Part shown: piece by piece, positions 13,319-19,772 of the stretch | How positions within the stretch are numbered: position 1 is the first letter of the stretch | Layout of the letters: each line of letters opens with the position of its first letter | Origin: a virus | Direction: 5' to 3' (one strand) | Virus record (IMG/VR): IMGVR_UViG_3300027971_000160 | Coordinates: 1 to 30,536 of that record | Length of the DNA: 30,536 nt | Translations under genes and position numbers: made by a program | The notes under the pieces: generated by a model | What the model was told of the DNA's origin: nothing | The model's input: only the letters and a program-made list of their open reading frames with translations | The model's database searches: none

Positions 13319-15664
13319 TTATTGGTTTTGATTTGATGGTGAATTTTCTGATAAAACAAAATAGCGTCCCAGGTGACTTCTACCTTCGCTATATTTTAAC
13401 CCCTTGAAACTTGCATAGGCGCGAACCCATTTCAAGAATTTAACCGATGAAAGGTCTTTGAATGAATTCGTTTCGGATTGGAATTCCTGAAGTTTAGATT
13501 GGTTGTAATTGTATTCTTCAAGTTTCAAATGACCTTCTTTCGCGAATTCGTAAAAATCTTTGCACGTTACTTGAATCAATCGTTTTGCATCTGCGTTGAT
13601 GGATTTGGTTTTCAACAATCCTATGTTAAGATATTTTTGAAGGTTGGCAATCATGTAATTGTCAAAGCGTGACCATTCCTCCCCATCCCATTGGTCGAAT
13701 AGTAGTTTCCCGTATTCATCCAAAGGTGACCGTTCGGCATTGAAATACTGAAAAAATTCAAGTTCATGTCTTCGTCGGTCGTGGGATGAACCCGCACCCG
13801 CAATCACATAGTTGGTTGTTATTACAATTTTAGGTGAACGCTCGAAAGGAATCCAAACTTCGTCTTTGTTTTTTCGATTGACCGCGATTCCTTGCGTGAC
13901 AATGCTGAATAATTGCTCGAAATCGAAGTTCTTTTTTACATCGTCGAAAGCGAGAATCTGCGTGTCGAGGTTCACGCGTTGGTAAACAAAATCGTTTTTC
14001 AAAGAATTAAATTGCTTTCCATCAATCGTTACAATGTTCCTAAAGTAACCCAGCGCGGTCAACATCAATGATTTTCCCGAACCTCCGTTCGCGTTGTCAT
14101 CGATTTCTTGGTCGTTGAAAATAATTGCTTTTTGGTCGGTTTTGTCCTTAAAGGTGTGCATCAAATAACCAAGGGTGGATTCGAGGGCGTTTGTTCGGTC
14201 GGGGTCTTCGTTGCTTACCTTGGAAATGAAATTTTGAAAGTCGTTGTCATGTTCGTCAACAACCTTGAATTCACGGGTTAAAATTTGATTTTCCCAAATG
14301 TAACCGTCCACATCGATGTAACTAATCAACCGCGTTCCTTTCTTGCTGACTTCGACCACCCCATTGGTGAATGGAATAAACGAAATGTTTTGACGGTCTT
14401 GAAGCATCTTCAGGTTGATGGATTCAATCATGTTCAAATGATTCTCGCTAAATAAATAAGTCGACCTGGAACAATGATTCCAAACGGATATTTCACATCG
14501 CGATTCAAGATATTTCAATACAAAATCTTTAATTTGCTCCGCGCTTGACAGTTTTACTTTGTTTTCTTGAACGCGAACAAATGTCGGGGAAAGGGATTCT
14601 TCGGGGTAAAATTTTGCGAATCCGTGCTTTGATAAAAAATTGGAATAAAGGTTCGGTTCAATCGTTATTTTGTCGTTGTTTTTAATCCAAAAAAAATCAT
14701 CCGAAGTTGAAATGTCATCCTTGATTTCATTGATTTGTTCTTCGTCAACATTCAAGGAACTTTTTATTTCCTTGGTTGAAATCCCTTGTTTGATTTTCAT
14801 TTTCAAACGGGAAATTTTGTCCGAATCTTCGAAGTATTTTGACCTGAATTCGGCGGTTCGATAAGCGCTTTTGATGGTTGTCACCAATTCAAGTTGGGTG
14901 AAATCTTCACACACGAATGACCCCAGGTAATGTTCCGCGCTTTCCCTTTCGATTCCGTATTCGCATAAACAAGCGGAAAGCTTAAAAATATAAATGTTCC
15001 TTGAACCGCTGACGAACGAACAACCAAAATCGAACTTCATCACCCTTTCAATAATTTTGTTTTCATCCGTCAAGCGAACTACTGGGGGACGTTCAATAAA
15101 CTGAAAACCGACTTCGCTTTCAATGGTTTCAAAGGTTTCGCAAAACTCATTGATGTAAGCTTCGGGATCGAATGATTCAAAGCAAACCCGAGAAACATTC
15201 TTGGAGGTTGCATCGAAATGTTCGTTGTCAAAAAACTTTTCCAAAGCGTTGAATCTTCGCTTGTGTTCATCCTTATTTGATGGTGGGATTCGAACAATGA
15301 CTTTCAACCCATTTCCCGATGGGGAAACAAAGACCATAAACACAAACGGTAAACTTTGAAATTTTTTCCGTTCGCTTTGCATTGTCACCGCATCGGGGTA
15401 ATTGTCAAAATCCAAAACACACAACCCCGAATGTTCAATCAATCCGTTGTCGCTTCGTTCGGAGAATGTCCCATTGAACATAATTGCCAACAATGAATTT
15501 TTGACCGCGCTTGATTTTTCGTCTAAAGACCGAAGCTTGTTAATTTTTGAAATTAGGTCAGGATAACCGTTTTTTATTCGCTCGTAAACTTCCAAAACAC
15601 TCATTGTGTAGGGTGTTTCTTTGGAATTGAATAAGCTTTTGAAAATTGATATTTTGGGAATCAT
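13319..15664 (-). CDS. Primase/SF3 helicase fusion with VirE_N/BT4734-type N-terminus
   Basis: The ATG at 15664 gives a 781-residue protein. Residues about 55-180 match the VirE_N/BT4734 primase-like domain: NGLIEHSGLCVLDFDNYPDA (DFD at 85-87) and VSPSGNGLKVIVR (114-126). Near residue 528 a Walker A motif NGGSGKSL is followed by a Walker B-type LAFDDVKKNFDFEQL, and further on by SPKIVITTNYVIAG and SHDRRRHELEFF, the SF3 motif C and arginine finger. The family primes and unwinds at phage origins. The iterons and the DnaA-like gene lie immediately upstream, and a hairpin with a T tract ends 11 bases before the ATG. Longer frames open to 15697 but would put the start inside the hairpin's T tract. 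Confidence 0.9.
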   Translation of the reverse strand: MIPKISIFKSLFNSKETPYTMSVLEVYERIKNGYPDLISKINKLRSLDEKSSAVKNSLLAIMFNGTFSERSDNGLIEHSGLCVLDFDNYPDAVTMQSERKKFQSLPFVFMVFVSPSGNGLKVIVRIPPSNKDEHKRRFNALEKFFDNEHFDATSKNVSRVCFESFDPEAYINEFCETFETIESEVGFQFIERPPVVRLTDENKIIERVMKFDFGCSFVSGSRNIYIFKLSACLCEYGIERESAEHYLGSFVCEDFTQLELVTTIKSAYRTAEFRSKYFEDSDKISRLKMKIKQGISTKEIKSSLNVDEEQINEIKDDISTSDDFFWIKNNDKITIEPNLYSNFLSKHGFAKFYPEESLSPTFVRVQENKVKLSSAEQIKDFVLKYLESRCEISVWNHCSRSTYLFSENHLNMIESINLKMLQDRQNISFIPFTNGVVEVSKKGTRLISYIDVDGYIWENQILTREFKVVDEHDNDFQNFISKVSNEDPDRTNALESTLGYLMHTFKDKTDQKAIIFNDQEIDDNANGGSGKSLMLTALGYFRNIVTIDGKQFNSLKNDFVYQRVNLDTQILAFDDVKKNFDFEQLFSIVTQGIAVNRKNKDEVWIPFERSPKIVITTNYVIAGAGSSHDRRRHELEFFQYFNAERSPLDEYGKLLFDQWDGEEWSRFDNYMIANLQKYLNIGLLKTKSINADAKRLIQVTCKDFYEFAKEGHLKLEEYNYNQSKLQEFQSETNSFKDLSSVKFLKWVRAYASFKGLKYSEGRSHLGRYFVLSENSPSNQNQ

Positions 15665-15674
15665 GAAAATTCGT

Positions 15675-15728
15675 AAAAAAAAGGGGTGGGTTTTCACCGT
15701 GGCGCGCGGTTACTAACCCTTTCCCCTA
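15675..15728 (-). terminator. Strong GC-rich hairpin with T8 tract just before the primase start
   Basis: On the minus strand the RNA reads AGGGG-AAA-GGGTT, an inner hairpin (ACCG/CGGT), then AACCC-A-CCCCT followed by T8 (plus-strand A8 at 15675-15682). The stem plus T tract has the form of an intrinsic terminator, yet it ends about 11 bases before the primase ATG. It may separate the DnaA-like operon from the replication operon, with a promoter between them, or act as an attenuator or structured leader. Confidence 0.65.
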
Positions 15729-15768
15729 AAAAATTTGTTTGCGCCATAACAAATGTAACTAATTTATT

Positions 15769-15776
15769 CAAATATA
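15769..15776 (-). promoter_or_regulatory. Possible Bacteroidetes-type -7 box (TATATTTG) before primase
   Basis: The minus strand reads TATATTTG, an exact TAnnTTTG match. It lies next to the iterons and about 100 bases ahead of the primase start. No TTG sits at 17-23 bases upstream, so the -33 element is missing or degenerate. Initiation here would produce a leader containing the hairpin at 15675-15728. Confidence 0.35.
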
Positions 15777-15782
15777 AACAAT

Positions 15783-15956
15783 CCGTGACAAACTTTATTT
15801 TGTGTCACGCCCTTTGTCACGGCTATTTCCTTTATTGGCATTGGATTTGACCCCATCCGTGACAGCGTGACACAACTTTTTGACCCCTCCCCCTTGTTTT
15901 TGAGCGATGTTGTCAACGACATAAGGTTTGCGACGTTTTTTTCATTTGTGTCACGC
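15783..15956. repeat. Iteron-like cluster (6 copies of a CGTGACA motif), probable replication origin
   Basis: The motif occurs in two related forms. CCGTGACAAA-type copies lie at 15783-15792, 15813-15823 (opposite strand) and 15857-15864 (partial). GCGTGACACAAA-type copies lie at 15798-15810 (opposite strand), 15865-15875 and 15945-15956 (opposite strand). Six copies in about 175 bases is far above chance, and the gap lies between a DnaA-domain-IV-like gene and the primase/helicase gene. This is the usual design of a phage origin bound by its own initiator. A short run of AT-rich DNA (15721-15780) follows on the primase side. Confidence 0.75.
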
Positions 15957-15957
15957 G

Positions 15958-16365
15958 TCAAATCGTGTCGAAAATTGCTGAAATTTCCATTTTGTTCAAT
16001 GGTCGGTTTAGTTCTTCAAGCGTTTTTTTCGTGAATCGACCGCGAATCGTAACTGAATTTTCAGTGACCGTGCAATTGAAGTAACGTGTTTTCGGAAGTC
16101 GACCTTCGTCACCTACCAATTCGGGCAATGGATGGATTGCGCGAATGTATTCCTGGTCTTTCGTGAACGTCCATCGTTCGTGTTGTTTGAGCGCGTGAAT
16201 TACGCTTGTGTGGTTACGTCCGAAAAGCTTTCCGATTTCCGACAACGTCAAATCGGTTGTTCCGTGTAAAATGTGCATCAAATAAAAACGCTTGTAAACG
16301 TCTTCACGAATGCGACTTGGTTTATTTAATTTGAATTCTTCGATTAATTCTTCGATGTGGTTCAT
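15958..16365 (-). CDS. DnaA domain IV-like initiator/DNA-binding protein (135 aa)
   Basis: Residues 18-65 carry RIREDVYKRFYLMHILHGTT and TLSEIGKLFGRNHTSVIHAL plus KQHERW. This closely follows the DnaA domain IV signature (an Ile-Gly-x-x-Phe/Phe-Gly, then H-T/S-V-x-x-A pattern) that contacts DnaA boxes. The AAA+ domain of DnaA is absent, so this is a DNA-binding module only. The C-terminal half (TRYFNCTVTENSVTIRGRFT) is beta-type and may be for oligomerisation. It lies directly next to the CGTGACA repeats, which are its most likely binding sites. It overlaps the 47-residue gene upstream with an ATGA joint. Confidence 0.78.
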   Translation of the reverse strand: MNHIEELIEEFKLNKPSRIREDVYKRFYLMHILHGTTDLTLSEIGKLFGRNHTSVIHALKQHERWTFTKDQEYIRAIHPLPELVGDEGRLPKTRYFNCTVTENSVTIRGRFTKKTLEELNRPLNKMEISAIFDTI

Positions 16366-16505
16366 AGTTTCTCAATTTTGAATGTTCCTGATAAATGGGT
16401 TCGTTGCCCGATTAGTTGATTTCGTTTCCAAAACGCAAGTGCTTTGGTTGGGAATTCATAGGATTCGACAATCCTTGTTCCGTGTAGGTAGATTAATTTA
16501 TACAT
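16362..16505 (-). CDS. Small hypothetical protein (47 aa)
   Basis: The ATG at 16505 opens a 47-codon frame (MYKLIYLHGTRIVESYEFPT, then KALAFWKRNQLIGQRTHLS) ending at 16362, overlapping the DnaA-like start with ATGA. The protein is basic with a short hydrophobic start. Its tight coupling to the DnaA-like gene and good codon usage make a real gene likely. I do not recognise the family. Confidence 0.7.
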   Translation of the reverse strand: MYKLIYLHGTRIVESYEFPTKALAFWKRNQLIGQRTHLSGTFKIEKL

Positions 16506-16635
16506 TATTTTTGATTTTTATTTCACAAATTTTCAAGTAAAGTTTTACATCAAACGAACCACCCTTGTCGTTCGTGAAAGACTTCCGTTGCCACCAACGA
16601 ATGATGGCGGGAAGTGTTGGTTTATAGTCTGTCAT
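16498..16635 (-). CDS. Small hypothetical protein (45 aa)
   Basis: The ATG at 16635 overlaps the end of the 118-residue gene by 14 bases. The protein starts MTDYKPTLPAIIRWWQRKSF, is basic and aromatic (WWQRKSF) and ends in KICEIKIKNNV. Starting further upstream, at 16713, would give an Asn/Thr-rich N-terminus encoded over the neighbour's frame, which I rejected. Its stop is very close to the 47-residue gene start, so it belongs to the early operon. Function unknown. Confidence 0.6.
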   Translation of the reverse strand: MTDYKPTLPAIIRWWQRKSFTNDKGGSFDVKLYLKICEIKIKNNV

Positions 16636-16978
16636 CGAGGTATTGTTGAAGTTGGTATTCGTGCCACAAGTGCCATTCGTGTTGGTCATCTTCGGAGATA
16701 AATTCGTGCGCATTAAACATTTCAGGGTCTCGCATAATGATCATTTTTACTTCATTGGTCAGGATGTCAACCTCTTTTGAATTCAAGAAATGTTCCGTTT
16801 CTTTTCCGTCAATTTCCTTGAACGCCCATAGGTCATCCAGTTCAATTTCGATGTCTTTAATGATGTCGTGTTTCATCATAACGTAAAGGAATCTGAATTC
16901 CGCTTGTCCGCAAATGTCGTCTTCAATGGTGAAGAAAAATGTGGACGTTGTGTTGAATGTGATGTCGTTGATTTTCAT
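16622..16978 (-). CDS. Hypothetical acidic early protein (118 aa)
   Basis: The 118-residue protein starts MKINDITFNTTSTFFFTIED and is strongly acidic, with FRFLYVMMKHDIIKDIEIEL and a His/Trp-rich end (DQHEWHLWHEYQLQQYLDDR). It overlaps the start of its neighbour at 16978. Small acidic early proteins of phages often inhibit host enzymes or mimic DNA, but nothing in the sequence identifies a target. Family not recognised. Confidence 0.7.
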   Translation of the reverse strand: MKINDITFNTTSTFFFTIEDDICGQAEFRFLYVMMKHDIIKDIEIELDDLWAFKEIDGKETEHFLNSKEVDILTNEVKMIIMRDPEMFNAHEFISEDDQHEWHLWHEYQLQQYLDDRL

Positions 16979-17148
16979 GGTTTTTCAATTTTAAGTTTGT
17001 CAATAAGGTCATCAATAATGCACCACCTTGTAATGGCGCGTTTTGTTCCTTGGTCATCCAATCCGAAAGCTTCGAACATTTCGTTTCGTTCCGTCCATAG
17101 TTCTTGTTCGAACTGAAGGATTATTTCAATCATTTCATCTTGGTTCAT
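16975..17148 (-). CDS. Small hypothetical early protein (57 aa)
   Basis: From the ATG at 17148 the protein begins MNQDEMIEIILQFEQELWTE and is helical, with EAFGLDDQGTKRAITRWCII. I chose this start because the preceding gene stops at 17150; the Met at 17172 would overlap it. It lies second in the early operon, downstream of the 17.4 kb promoter. Function unknown. Confidence 0.65.
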   Translation of the reverse strand: MNQDEMIEIILQFEQELWTERNEMFEAFGLDDQGTKRAITRWCIIDDLIDKLKIEKP

Positions 17149-17149
17149 T

Positions 17150-17356
17150 TTATATGTTATTAAAAGTTTCAATTAATTTTCTTTCGCAGTGTGCCTGAGC
17201 TTCTTCTTGTTTTTCATGGTAATCTTCGTCATTCAAATAGTCGAATGCTTCGGAATCCGTTGTGATGCACGTTACTTCCATTCCATTGACCACACCAGTG
17301 ATACGATAGTGACCGTAAGATTTTGTTCTTTTGATTTCGATTTCAGTTACTTTCAT
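17150..17356 (-). CDS. First gene of the early operon, hypothetical (68 aa)
   Basis: The start is at 17356 (MKVTEIEIKRTKSYGHYRIT). A longer frame opens at 17404, but the predicted transcription start from the promoter at 17394-17422 lies downstream of that ATG, so only the 17356 ATG can be used by that transcript. It has the beta-type segment VVNGMEVTCITTDSEAFDYL and an acidic, Gln/Glu/Lys-rich end. As the first gene read from the strongest visible promoter it is probably made early and in quantity. Function not recognised. Confidence 0.65.
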   Translation of the reverse strand: MKVTEIEIKRTKSYGHYRITGVVNGMEVTCITTDSEAFDYLNDEDYHEKQEEAQAHCERKLIETFNNI

Positions 17357-17393
17357 TTTGTTTTGTTTTTTGTTATGTGCCTTATTGACCTTA

Positions 17394-17422
17394 CAAAGAT
17401 ACATTAATTTTCATAAGTGCAA
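17394..17422 (-). promoter_or_regulatory. Bacteroidetes-type promoter of the early operon (TTG-N18-TATCTTTG)
   Basis: The minus strand has TATCTTTG at 17401-17394, an exact TAnnTTTG -7 box, and TTG at 17422-17420 with 18 bases between. This is the best match in the window to the housekeeping promoter consensus of Bacteroidetes. The start of transcription would be near 17387, leaving a leader of about 31 bases before the ATG at 17356. A short GTGC/GCAC inverted repeat (17417-17434) overlaps the -33 box. Confidence 0.65.
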
Positions 17423-17456
17423 AACTTTACGCACAATTATTTTAAGTTTTGATGAA

Positions 17457-17475
17457 ATTTAGAATGATTCTAAAT
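17457..17475. repeat. Perfect 19-bp palindrome, operator-like
   Basis: ATTTAGAATGATTCTAAAT has perfect 9-base arms around a central G. Its size and symmetry are those of a dimeric repressor or activator site. It lies about 35 bases upstream of the -33 box of the early promoter. The small HTH proteins at 9524-9733 and 12970-13161 are candidate ligands, by inference only. Confidence 0.7.
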
Positions 17476-17577
17476 AAGAAAAACACTTAATGAAGGTGAA
17501 AAATGCTTAATTGAGCTATGATAAACGGACAAAATCCGATTACGACATACAATATTATCACAAAAAAAAATAAGGAA

Positions 17578-17597
17578 TTTGTGAAAAACATCACAAA
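17578..17597. repeat. Inverted repeat TTTGTGA-N6-TCACAAA
   Basis: Perfect 7-base arms flank a 6-base spacer (AAAACA). Half-sites TGTGA-N6-TCACA have the geometry of a CRP/FNR-family operator, so this could bind a host global regulator. It could equally be a phage regulator site. No promoter is seen directly next to it on the minus strand. Confidence 0.6.
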
Positions 17598-17609
17598 AAA
17601 CATAGATAA

Positions 17610-17659
17610 GTAAGGGAATAACCTTAAATAATCACCGCAAACGTAAGGGAATAACCTTA
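17610..17659. repeat. Two 17-bp direct repeats 33 bp apart
   Basis: GTAAGGGAATAACCTTA occurs exactly at 17610-17626 and 17643-17659. Each copy contains the inverted pair TAAGG/CCTTA. The 33-base period is about three helical turns, so proteins bound to both would lie on the same face. The second copy covers the stop codon of the metallophosphoesterase. They may be binding sites or weak terminator-like hairpins. Confidence 0.75.
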
Positions 17660-18691
17660 GAAAATATGCGTCAATCGAGCAATTTGCCCGTGCAAAGGAT
17701 GGTGAACGAATCCTTCAATCGCTTGTGGGTTGTGCTGGTAACCATTGCGGTGATGCCATGAATCCGTTCCCGACGGCGACCGTAAAGATTCAACAGTCAC
17801 ACCAATAAAGTCCTTTGCGACCTTATGATGGACGTGGTGGGTGTAGACGTAGCGGTGTTTTGTTCGCGCCCATTCCAGGGGGAATTCTTGAGCCATCAAC
17901 AATGGCAAATCGTGAAGCTTCGCGCCGTCCCCGTGGGTTGTTCCGATTAGGTTCTTTCCATAGATGAAACCCTTGCGATGGGCGATGGAACAATCGAAGG
18001 TAATGTTCGGAGAATTTCGAAACCATGATTGAATGACATCCGCTAAAAAGAATCCATTCGTGTAGTCGTGATTGGATGGATTGAAAGTAAAATGAACGTC
18101 AGCGATTGCGACAAGCTTTTCAAGTATGTCAACGTAAAGTCGTTTCGCGGTTAAAAAATTGTCGTACCACATGCCGTCCGTGTCTTGTGGTGTCCCTCCA
18201 GTCGTGGTTCGTTTGGGTGTGTCAATGTGAAGAATGTCATTGCCACCGATAAATAAAATTTTCTCGATGTTGAATCCTGAAGCTTTGTCAAGAATTCCTT
18301 GAATCCCTTCGTGAACGCGCTTCACCGCGATTTGTTGGTTGTAATCTTCACCCGTTTCGAATGCCGTTGCCAACTTACCTATGTGAATGTCCGCGGGATC
18401 GACAACCAAAAGATGACCGTCGGTTGATTTGGTTCGTGTTATGTTCGGGTAAATGGGTGAATGCGTCTTCAGGTCTTGAAGAATGTCATCCTTTAATTGT
18501 AAAAGTTTCGCTTCACCTTCGTTGACGTAGGCGGGATTCGTAAAGAACAACGAAGTTTTCTTTGATTTCAACCAACCGTGCTTCACTGATGTATGGTCGA
18601 TGTTTTGTTCATCGCAATTTTGTTTAATTGCGCGAAATTGTACGACAACGTCCATTTCCTCGGGCGTCAATCGTGGTCGAAATTTAGCCAT
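17657..18691 (-). CDS. Calcineurin-like metallophosphoesterase (344 aa)
   Basis: From the ATG at 18691 (a TTG one codon earlier is possible) the protein has a helical N-terminal domain of about 90 residues, perhaps a DNA-binding domain, followed by the metallophosphoesterase motifs. These are DPADIHIGK (D101, H103), GGND (149-152), NPSNHD (204-209), THGDG (H253) and THHVHH (284-289). This order is that of calcineurin-like phosphoesterases such as Mre11/SbcD-type DNA nucleases and phage homologues. It overlaps the spanin stop (TGATG). It may process DNA ends or cyclic nucleotide signals; the substrate is not decided by the sequence. Confidence 0.88.
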   Translation of the reverse strand: MAKFRPRLTPEEMDVVVQFRAIKQNCDEQNIDHTSVKHGWLKSKKTSLFFTNPAYVNEGEAKLLQLKDDILQDLKTHSPIYPNITRTKSTDGHLLVVDPADIHIGKLATAFETGEDYNQQIAVKRVHEGIQGILDKASGFNIEKILFIGGNDILHIDTPKRTTTGGTPQDTDGMWYDNFLTAKRLYVDILEKLVAIADVHFTFNPSNHDYTNGFFLADVIQSWFRNSPNITFDCSIAHRKGFIYGKNLIGTTHGDGAKLHDLPLLMAQEFPLEWARTKHRYVYTHHVHHKVAKDFIGVTVESLRSPSGTDSWHHRNGYQHNPQAIEGFVHHPLHGQIARLTHIF

Positions 18692-19119
18692 CAAAGGTGT
18701 TTTGTCAAGACAAGCTTGATTAATTTAGGCGAAAAGATACCAAGAATAAATGACAACAACAACCACCACCAATTGATTCGGTATTTTACGACTTCGTGAT
18801 TCTTCGTGATGGTCTTTCCTTTGATTCGCTGAATCTTAATGCGCTCCTTGTAAGCAATGCGTGTTTGAAACCTAGTCTTCGGAACATACACGTTTCGAAA
18901 ATTTATCACGGTGTCTTTGGTCGTAATGAATTTTTCGTATACAATCGAATCAAATCGTATCACGGGGAACGAATCAAGCGTTGTGATTCGAATGGTGTCA
19001 GTGTCCTGAATGACCTTCATCCCGTATTTCAATGCTTTCGAATAGTGACGTTGCGCCTTGCGTTCGGAGGAACATGAAACCATCAAGCAAACAATAAATA
19101 AAGCGATTAAATTTTTCAT
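18691..19119 (-). CDS. Unimolecular spanin-like lysis protein (lipoprotein plus C-terminal membrane segment)
   Basis: The 142-residue protein has a signal sequence ending in LMVSC, with the lipidated Cys at 16. A long charged beta-type region (residues 20-115) follows, and then a C-terminal hydrophobic anchor NWWWLLLSFILGIFS (116-130) with a basic end. An outer-membrane lipoprotein fused in one chain to an inner-membrane anchor is the definition of a u-spanin (T1 gp11 type), which fuses the two membranes in the last step of lysis. Its position, directly after the amidase and holin genes, fits. The length is close to that of T1 gp11 (131 residues). Confidence 0.72.
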   Translation of the reverse strand: MKNLIALFIVCLMVSCSSERKAQRHYSKALKYGMKVIQDTDTIRITTLDSFPVIRFDSIVYEKFITTKDTVINFRNVYVPKTRFQTRIAYKERIKIQRIKGKTITKNHEVVKYRINWWWLLLSFILGIFSPKLIKLVLTKHL

Positions 19120-19772
19120 AAATTTTTAAGCATTTCGATTAATCGTGGACACGGGTAAACATCCGATTTGTCGCGACGAACTGAATTATGGGTGTAAATT
19201 CCTTTTTTATTTTTCAATGCGTTCAAATCAATGTCCCAAATTTCTTCGTTGTATTCCTTCGGGATGTCATAAGTTTCGCAAAGATATTCAACAAGCTTTC
19301 GTAATGATTCGATTTGTTCGTCGGTGTAGCGATACCAGTGAAGGTGACCTTTGAATTTTTCATCCAAGGTGGTGACGTTCTCGGAAGGAACGACCTTATT
19401 GACGTAATTTAAGAATTTTCCGTTTACCGTTTTTAACGGTCCCCAGTTGGTCAATTCGATTCCGATGGATGTTTTATTCAGGTCAAGAAATGGAATTTTA
19501 TTCGCCTTGAAGATTTCAGTTCCCACACCAAGATGCCACCCCCAGTGCTTCGAGGAAAAACATTGAACGATTTCTCCACGTTCACCAATCACGAATGCCG
19601 TTCCAATTTTCGAGGAATTTCCATTCCAAAAACGCGCAACGGATTTCGCATCACCCCCACCCGCGGTGTGGTGAAGATAGATTTGTGATTTGGGATGTTC
19701 TTCAGCAATGAATTGACCAAGTGACAATCTTTCTTGAATAATTGAATCGATTTGCAATTTATTTGAATTCAT
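19116..19772 (-). CDS. N-acetylmuramoyl-L-alanine amidase endolysin (amidase_2)
   Basis: The 218-residue protein contains IYLHHTAGGGDAKSVARFW (metal-ligand-type H34/H35), FSSKHWGWHLGVG, TSIGIELTNWG (catalytic-type E near 104) and a C-terminal HNSVRRDKSDVYPCPRL. These are the conserved segments of amidase_2/PGRP-type enzymes, in the usual order. It cuts the bond between muramic acid and L-alanine in peptidoglycan. It lacks a signal peptide, so release depends on the holin gene upstream, which it overlaps. No cell-wall-binding domain is seen. Confidence 0.92.
   Translation of the reverse strand: MNSNKLQIDSIIQERLSLGQFIAEEHPKSQIYLHHTAGGGDAKSVARFWNGNSSKIGTAFVIGERGEIVQCFSSKHWGWHLGVGTEIFKANKIPFLDLNKTSIGIELTNWGPLKTVNGKFLNYVNKVVPSENVTTLDEKFKGHLHWYRYTDEQIESLRKLVEYLCETYDIPKEYNEEIWDIDLNALKNKKGIYTHNSVRRDKSDVYPCPRLIEMLKNL

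Larger units (their letters stand above)
15665..15957. other. Non-coding origin/regulatory region
   Basis: This stretch between the DnaA-like gene and the primase carries the hairpin, an AT-rich run, a possible -7 box and the iteron cluster. A 65-codon frame starting at TTG (15961) exists here but is made largely from the repeats themselves, so I do not call a gene. Confidence 0.7.
17357..17656. promoter_or_regulatory. Repeat- and palindrome-rich regulatory gap before the early operon
   Basis: No gene lies in these 300 bases. They hold the early promoter, a perfect 19-base palindrome at 17457-17475, a hairpin-like TTTGTGA/TCACAAA inverted repeat at 17578-17597, and 17-bp direct repeats at 17610 and 17643. 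The DNA is A-rich with several A8-9 runs. I read it as the main control region for early transcription; a second origin or a packaging site is also possible. Confidence 0.7.

Noticed and set aside
15764-15961. 65-codon minus-strand frame beginning with TTG
   Set aside because: It is built from the CGTGACA repeats and has a composition unlike the neighbours, with no ATG at the right place. I read the region as the origin.
17476-17577. Imperfect repeats (AAACACTTAATGAAG and AAATGCTTAATTGAG) and a short CGGA/TCCG hairpin
   Set aside because: They are too short and degenerate to call as separate features in A-rich DNA.
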